The notes under the pieces: generated by a model
Seen by the model: the letters and a program-made list of their open reading frames with translations, nothing else
What the model was told of the DNA's origin: nothing
Database searches by the model: none
Program-made: the position numbers and the translations under genes
Part shown: piece after piece, positions 58,325-64,000 of the stretch
Layout: each line of letters starts with the position of its first letter
Position numbering within the stretch: the stretch's first letter is position 1
From: Blastomyces gilchristii SLH14081
Taxonomy: Eukaryota > Ascomycota > Eurotiomycetes > Onygenales > Ajellomycetaceae
Assembly: GCF_000003855.2 (NCBI RefSeq)
Contig: NW_003101658.1
Location: forward strand, 326,388 to 390,387
Reading direction: 5' to 3'
Length of the DNA: 64,000 nt

Positions 58325-59823
58325 ATGAAAAGCACGCAGTCTTTTTCTGCCGTGGCTGGCTTCGTGCGCTTGCCCAAGAGCAGCCTTGGCCAGGTCCGAT
58401 ACTACTCTATTCTAAAGGATATGTCCATACCAGCTTCGAAGCAAAAATTCATTCCTAGTTCGGGCACATACCCTAAAGGGTTCCTGGTTGCTGGTGCCCA
58501 TGCGGGTGTGAAGGAGTCAAATACGCGGTTCCCCGATGTTGCCCTGATATGCTCCGAAACACCATGCTCAGCTGCTGCTGTCTTTACAGCGAACAAATTC
58601 CAGGCGGCTCCTGTTCAAGTGAGCAAGCAGGTACTTGAAACAAGACAGGGCACAGGTATCCGGGGAGTGGTGGTTAATTCTGGCTGTGCCAATGCCGTCA
58701 CAGGAAAGGGAGGGCTGGAAGATGCCAAAATGATGAGCGCCAAAGTTGATGAATGTACCGGGACTCCATCAGCTGACCCCCAGAATACCAGCACTCTCGT
58801 CATGAGCACTGGAGTTATTGGCCAACGGTAAGTCCAATCCTATATCCCCTTGGTGTTGACAATTACAACGACGTTCCACAGCATGCTCACATATAGAACT
58901 CCAGACTTCCTATCAAGAAAATCCTTGACACTATCCCAACTGCGCATTCCAACCTGGCTTCAAACCACTCAGCCTGGCTCACGGCCGCCCGCGCAATCTG
59001 CACAACAGACACCTTCCCCAAGCTCCTATCGCGCACCTTCACCCTTCCCTCCTCGCCCAACCGCGCCTACCACTTAGCAGGCATGACCAAAGGCGCCGGC
59101 ATGATCCACCCGAACATGGCCACCCTCCTCGGCATCCTCTGCACCGACGTCCCCATCAGCCCCTCGGTCCTAAACCCCCTTCTAACCCACGCCGTCTCCC
59201 GCTCCTTCAACTCCATCTCTATAGACGGCGACACAAGCACCAACGACACCGTCGCCTTACTCGCCAACGGCGCCGCGGGCGGCGAGACAATCACCACCAC
59301 CTCCTCCCCAGATTACACCGCCATGCAAACCATCCTAACCAACTTCGCGCAGTCGCTCGCACAACTCGTCGTGCGCGACGGCGAAGGCGCGACGAAATTC
59401 GTCACGGTGCGCGTGCGCAATTCTCCCTCGCACGCGGATGCGAAGGTGATTGCGTCGACGATCGCGCGGTCGCCGCTGGTCAAGACGGCGCTGTACGGGA
59501 AGGATGCGAATTGGGGGCGGATCCTGTGCGCCATTGGGTATTCGCAGGGGATCGCGGAGGGGACGGTGGTTCCTGAACGGACGAGTGTGAGCTTTAAACC
59601 GGTTGATGGAAGTGAGGAGTTGAAGTTACTTGTTAATGGGGAGCCAGAGGCTGTGGATGAAGAGAGGGCGGCGCGGATTTTGCAAGATGAGGATTTGGAG
59701 ATTGTGGTTGATCTGGGTGGGGGAGAGAAGGGGGACAAAGGACTTGGTGGGGAAGAAGGCGTGTATTGGTTCTGCGATTTTAGTCATGAGTATGTGACTA
59801 TCAATGGGGATTATAGGACTTGA
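58325..59823 (+). CDS. ARG7: Mitochondrial arginine biosynthesis bifunctional protein ArgJ (ornithine acetyltransferase)
   Basis: ArgJ transfers acetyl from N-acetylornithine to glutamate, recycling acetyl groups in the arginine pathway; many forms also make N-acetylglutamate from acetyl-CoA. Two exons (58325-58827, 58905-59823) give 473 residues. The start [20 protein letters not shown], with RYYS after, is a mitochondrial presequence. The family landmarks are [47 protein letters not shown] (spanning the splice) and the self-cleavage site [14 protein letters not shown], where Thr about 241 becomes the catalytic N-terminus of the beta chain. [20 protein letters not shown] and [20 protein letters not shown] follow. 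All key residues appear intact. Exon 2 is clearly more GC-rich than exon 1. Confidence 0.96.
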
Positions 59824-60529
59824 GGTAAAGAAAAGGGAGTTTGAGGAGGGGTTTGCGGAGAGGAGAGAAGTTTTTTTGCGAAAATTTCTTTGTTTATTGT
59901 TGTATTGTTTCTAGATAAGGCTTGTTTATTGCCTTGATGCGGGATGTTGGTTTGAAGAATACAGTGCGATGCTTTCTTCTCCAATCATGCTTGGAGAAAG
60001 GCACTTATTCTGAAAAACAAACTCGATTCATTATACACACAACTAAATAGGTAGAAAGCAGGCAGGTTGATGTATATATACATTTTGGTTATTTCTCATC
60101 TTCCTTTTCTTGTTTCAAGAAAACTAGGCCGCTCTAATAATTTTGCGCTTTTCTCCCTCCTAGCCAAATACAGTCCATGTTCCTTCAGTGAAAATGGATT
60201 TAGAAATAGGTGAAGTTGAGGTATGAGAACAAAAGAAAACGGAATCCAAGAAGTTTGGTGGAAAAAAGGCTGTTGTGGATTGTATTCTGCTCAGGTGTAG
60301 ACCTAAACTCATTAGGGGAGAAGAAACCGATTCCCCCGAACACTACCTGGCTCCCGTCACTTGACTTTTCTGGATACTCCGCCCGAAGATTCAACTTATG
60401 TGATACGTCACAAGAGAGAGTATTTATAACCACCACAGAACAGAAAAGAAAATAGAGAAAAATATAATGGGAATATATTAAGACAGACTGTGAAAATATC
60501 TTCCCGAATTGTCATAAAACGAGATTCGT
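59824..60529. other. Convergent 3' intergenic region argJ/SEC61
   Basis: AT-rich with no coding-like frame. It probably holds the 3' untranslated ends of the two convergent genes. Confidence 0.6.
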
Positions 60530-62254
60530 TCAGTTTCCGGGCACTAAACCTTTCAGGCCAGCACCGAAGTCACCTTCTCGTGCTGCGATTTCGAAATATC
60601 CGTAGATGATACTATACAACTATTAGTGACAACGCGATATGTGACGGTGACGAACAATAACTGAAGGACTTACGTGACAGCCAACAAGATACCAGTGCCG
60701 CTTCCGAGAGCCCCAAGCAAATCACTAGCCACGGAAAGAGCTCCGATACAGGCACCACCGAAGGCAGCTGCAGTAGGGATAACGCGCTTGAGTTCCTTGT
60801 ACATGCTCTGCTCACGGTGTCCAGCCATCACAAGTCCCTGATCTTTGAGCTGCTTGGCAACATCGCGGGGAGCAGAGCCGGAAACCTCGATCCAGGTCTT
60901 AGAGAACAAAGCGCAGGCAACCAACATGAAACTGATATAGACAGCGGTGTGGATGGGATCCAGGAGAGCATCCTTGAAGTTGAGAGGGGGAGACATGTAG
61001 TAGGCAATTCCAGAGGCAGCATAGAGCTGAGCAGATCCACCTTCACGCGGTTCCCAGACTCCTAGAAGCTTAACAAGAAGGTTATCCGAGAAGCGGGAGT
61101 ACAGCATCTGGCTGATCAGGAAAATGTTGGAGCAGAGAGCGGACTGAAGCATAATTGGCATATTGGAGGTATAAAAGAGGCGAACGGGATAGGAGCCACG
61201 CATGCCACGCTGGCGGGAAGACTTGACAGGGATCTCAACGCGGAAACCTTGGAGGTAGATGACGGTTGCGAAAACGAGGAGAGTGGCGAGGAGGTTCATG
61301 ATATTGGGGAGATTCTGGCGGTAGAACGCCTCATGAAGAGCACGCTGCTTGTCTGGCCAGGTGAGCAACAGGTGGAAGAGAGCGATGACGGCTCCCTCGA
61401 ATTCCGGGCCACGTCCAGTATTGATGGTGGTAGGAGAGAAGGCCTTCCAGATAATCGACTCGCAGATGTTGGTTGCGATGAAAAGAGAGATACCGCTTCC
61501 AAGACCATAGCCCTTCTGGAGAAGCTCATCCAAAAGGATGACAACAAGGCCAGCAACAACCAACTGAACGATCAATAGAACACAGACACCGGCACCAAGG
61601 TCGCTCGGCTGGCCGTAGAGGCCGGTAAGAACGTAGACACATGCCTGTCCGAAAGACAGGATGATTGCGAAAAGTTTTTGTGCGGTTTGGTAAAGTTCGC
61701 GATCGGTTTTAAGGTCGAGGTTGACATCGATGAGGTGAGTTCCGGCAAGAAGCTGCGAAAACATGTAAGTATAATGCTGTGATTTCCCCGAACCAGCCTG
61801 TCTCTCTACCACATGAAGCGTACCTGGAAAACCATGCCAGAGGAGATAATGGGAGTGATACCCAATTCCATAAGGGTACCACGGTTACTGGCCAACATCA
61901 TGCGGAGCCAGTAAAGCGGATCGGAGGTATCTGAAGAAACAATACCATAGAGCGGCATTTGGCTCATCACCAGGAATATAAGTAGAGTTAACTATGCGCA
62001 AATAAATCAGTACGCGGACAGCCACGCAATTACGCGCGCTATGGCAGGATACAGCAACATACACCTGTCCACATCAATTTCTGGTTGAAGGGGACCTTGG
62101 TTTCGGGAGCTGCCACCTCCGGGAGGAGGGGCGTAAAGGGCTTGATCAAGTCGAGGAAGCGTACTATTGTAGTGAAAATTAGAATCCGAAACAGAACGAA
62201 CTGCAATTGTTGGATATTCCGGTACAGGTGTCAGGGATACTCACGGCCACTCAT
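60530..62254 (-). CDS. SEC61: Sec61 translocon alpha subunit
   Basis: Sec61 alpha forms the protein-conducting channel of the endoplasmic reticulum. Five minus-strand exons (62254-62245, 62163-62063, 61991-61824, 61752-60674, 60611-60530) give 479 residues. The first exon is only 10 nt (ATG AGT GGC C) and joins to give [20 protein letters not shown], the usual start. [20 protein letters not shown] and [20 protein letters not shown] form the plug and TM2 region. [19 protein letters not shown] and the cytosolic ribosome-binding loop [20 protein letters not shown] are conserved. The C-terminus ends [19 protein letters not shown]. About ten membrane spans can be picked out. The donor of intron 2 is placed at GTATGT, two bases beyond an alternative GT, because only that frame continues TM1. 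Confidence 0.96.
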
Positions 62255-63720
62255 TGTGACGGCTTTGTCCTCGATTGACCCACGAATTAAAGGAGTGGGA
62301 AAAAGAAAACCAGGCCCAGGCAGAGACGCGGGTTATGAAACCAAAAACAGAAAAGAAAAAAAATAAAACACAAAAAAGGAGAATTAAAAGAAGAGAAAGA
62401 AAGGGAGATGGCGGGCAGGGAGACAGAAAGGAAGTAGAAAGAAAGGACGAATATATGGAGATTAGGTTGAAGGTTGAGGTTGAGGTTGAGATTTGGCGAT
62501 GGTTTACTTCGGGCGGCGTCTGAGTTGTGCTTGTTGTCCAGTTCGGGCGGCGCTAACGCATTAAGGACACTGTGGTCGCAGCAGCGGGGTCACGTGTACC
62601 ACGCGCTTCTTGGAACCGCCAGCCTTTTCCCTTCTTGGACTAAACTCGACGCAAACCATCAACCACCACCTTATCATTAACCTGCGTATCAACACATCAA
62701 CTGTCTTTCTCTCCTTACAGCTCCATAATTCTTCTTGTCCTTGGGCTTCAGACCTTACCCCGGTAGACAAGCAATGCCCATGGAGTTAAGAATGTCCTCT
62801 TTATGCTTTTTAGTTGGATTGAGAACTCTCAAACCTACATATTTGCGAACGGTTTACAGCATACATACTATATGCGTGACTTTGGCACATCCCGGTAGTT
62901 GCCAGTAAAGGGAACTCTCCGGTTATCCTTGACGACGCATAAACCCTCATGCGATTAAACACTCGCATCTATGTTTTACTAGCTTGTCTCTACATTTAAG
63001 TTTGTTTGTTCACGATAAGGTTTCGCGGATTTTACCATGGACCTGTCTTGAGCTTGTTTAAACTCAGGCAGTTAATGGAGAAATGGTTAATATCTACCGG
63101 CCAGCATTGTTGACATGCACTCGAGAGCAGACAACGGGGAAGATTCCCAACTCTATTTGCTATTAGAACCTTCGCATTCACGAGTGCCTGTACAACTACG
63201 TTGTTTAATACAAAGGCATTTTCCTTCTGACATGACTTACTTTTCTACTTCTTCTTTTCTAACATATATATGGATGTATAGCTGCTCTGATGCGTCAATA
63301 ACACTCTCCATCCAGTTTTGGGATTCCTGAGATCTGCTACGTGTTTCTACTACAAGTATATCTAGCATCGCCATATTATTGATATCTTGATCAAATCTCA
63401 CGGCCTTGCTTCCTTCAAACGGCCCTATCATAGAAATTCCGTGGCTCTCAGGCCTCCAAACCAAGTAGCACGCCTGCGGTACACACCACCACGAAGTTTT
63501 ACACCATCTCCTGTCCTCATTATCAGCGCCGTGCGCAATTTAGGAAATATCCCACCCCGTCCATCCATTTTTTATTTTTATTTTAATTTATATTTTTCAT
63601 CCTTAACTGGTCACCTCAGTATGTTTATTTTAGAAAAGTTTTCCGCAGCCGCAACTAGAATGAAGGTTAGTCCTCCTCTCCCCATATATTATTTTACGCA
63701 TGCACTTACAGTGCTAGTTG
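62255..63720. other. Intergenic region with SEC61 promoter
   Basis: No gene is supported. A purine-rich (AG-rich) leader-like tract lies at 62335-62470 just upstream of SEC61, and TCACGTG lies at 62590-62596. The rest is AT-rich and featureless. Confidence 0.5.
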
Positions 63721-63975
63721 ATGTCATTCACGCGAATGATATCCTTCAAGGGACACGGCCATGCCTCTGTTAGTCCGACGGTTGGCAAAGCAAAAGCTCG
63801 AACAACCCGCCTATCACCCCGGAGTTGGCGCGCCGGAAGACCGTCAAGCTGCAAAGTAGATTCGGAATTGATTCTCGAAGTCTCCCCTTGCGCTTCTCTG
63901 CGCCCCTTGCATCCGCCTGCATCACCGGCCGTTCTCGAAAATGCAAACGGTTCATGCAGCCGATTTTCCACTCAG
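63721..63975 (+). CDS. Possible 5' exon of an unidentified gene (3' partial)
   Basis: ATG at 63721 opens a frame (MSFTRMISFKGHGHASVSPT...) of 85 codons with no stop, ending at CAG followed by GTAAAT (63976), and then CTCTAAC just before the window ends: a donor plus a branch-site-like sequence in intron spacing. The predicted peptide is rich in Arg, Ser and Ala and poor in acids near the start, as in a mitochondrial presequence. I recognise no domain. A competing upstream start at 63620 (MFILEKFSAAATRMK, then GTTAGT donor) could be an earlier exon. A minus-strand frame overlaps but lacks better evidence. Confidence 0.4.
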
Positions 63976-64000
63976 GTAAATGATACCTGCTCTAACTTTG

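Overview
The window looks like chromosomal DNA of a filamentous ascomycete (Pezizomycotina), most likely a eurotiomycete and plausibly an onygenalean relative of the dimorphic fungi. Reasons: many short (50-130 nt) GT-AG introns with CTAAC/CTGAC-like branch sites; a fungal gene set with no bacterial signals; a DUF2841/HrmA-type gene; a decayed FluG/DUF3435-type recombinase; and a fungal kinase-like gene of a kind expanded in such genomes. Species cannot be settled from the sequence alone. No rRNA, tRNA, CRISPR array or intact transposon was recognised. Exon boundaries were read by eye: each junction was checked for GT/AG and for frame, but no transcript data were available.

Layout. 1-849: 3' end of an ABCC-type ABC transporter (+). 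850-8995: 8 kb without a supportable gene. 8996-10840: four-exon DUF2841 gene (+), convergent with CTP synthase (12231-14290, -). 14291-17320: AT-rich spacer with inverted repeats, possibly MITE relics. 17321-19508: ZIP zinc transporter (+). 20852-25430: SAC3-type mRNA-export scaffold (+). 25431-31173: AT-rich accessory block holding a multiply broken DUF3435-type tyrosine recombinase relic (-) and a kinase-like gene cut by one in-frame TGA (-). 31460-33266: NTA1 N-terminal amidase (+). 36596-37656: CBF1-type bHLH factor (+) behind a 3.3 kb leader/promoter. 38706-42818: exocyst SEC8 (-). 43488-46047: aminopeptidase P (-). 46990-50363: importin-13/Kap122-like importin (+). 50759-51985: PLP synthase SNZ1/PDX1 (-). 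55265-55880: FUN14 protein (+). 56119-57813: ORC2 (-). 58325-59823: ornithine acetyltransferase ArgJ (+). 60530-62254: SEC61 alpha (-). 63721-63975: possible first exon of a further gene (+), running off the window.

Most genes are single-copy housekeeping genes with no operon logic. Two links do show. TGAGTCA sites (Gcn4/Cpc1/CpcA type) lie upstream of both the arginine gene and the vitamin B6 gene, pointing to cross-pathway amino-acid control. CACGTG boxes recur around the CBF1 locus and in several other promoters. The unusual parts are the accessory block at 27.2-31.2 kb, the DUF2841 gene beside the gene desert, and the repeat-bearing spacer at 14.7-16.3 kb.
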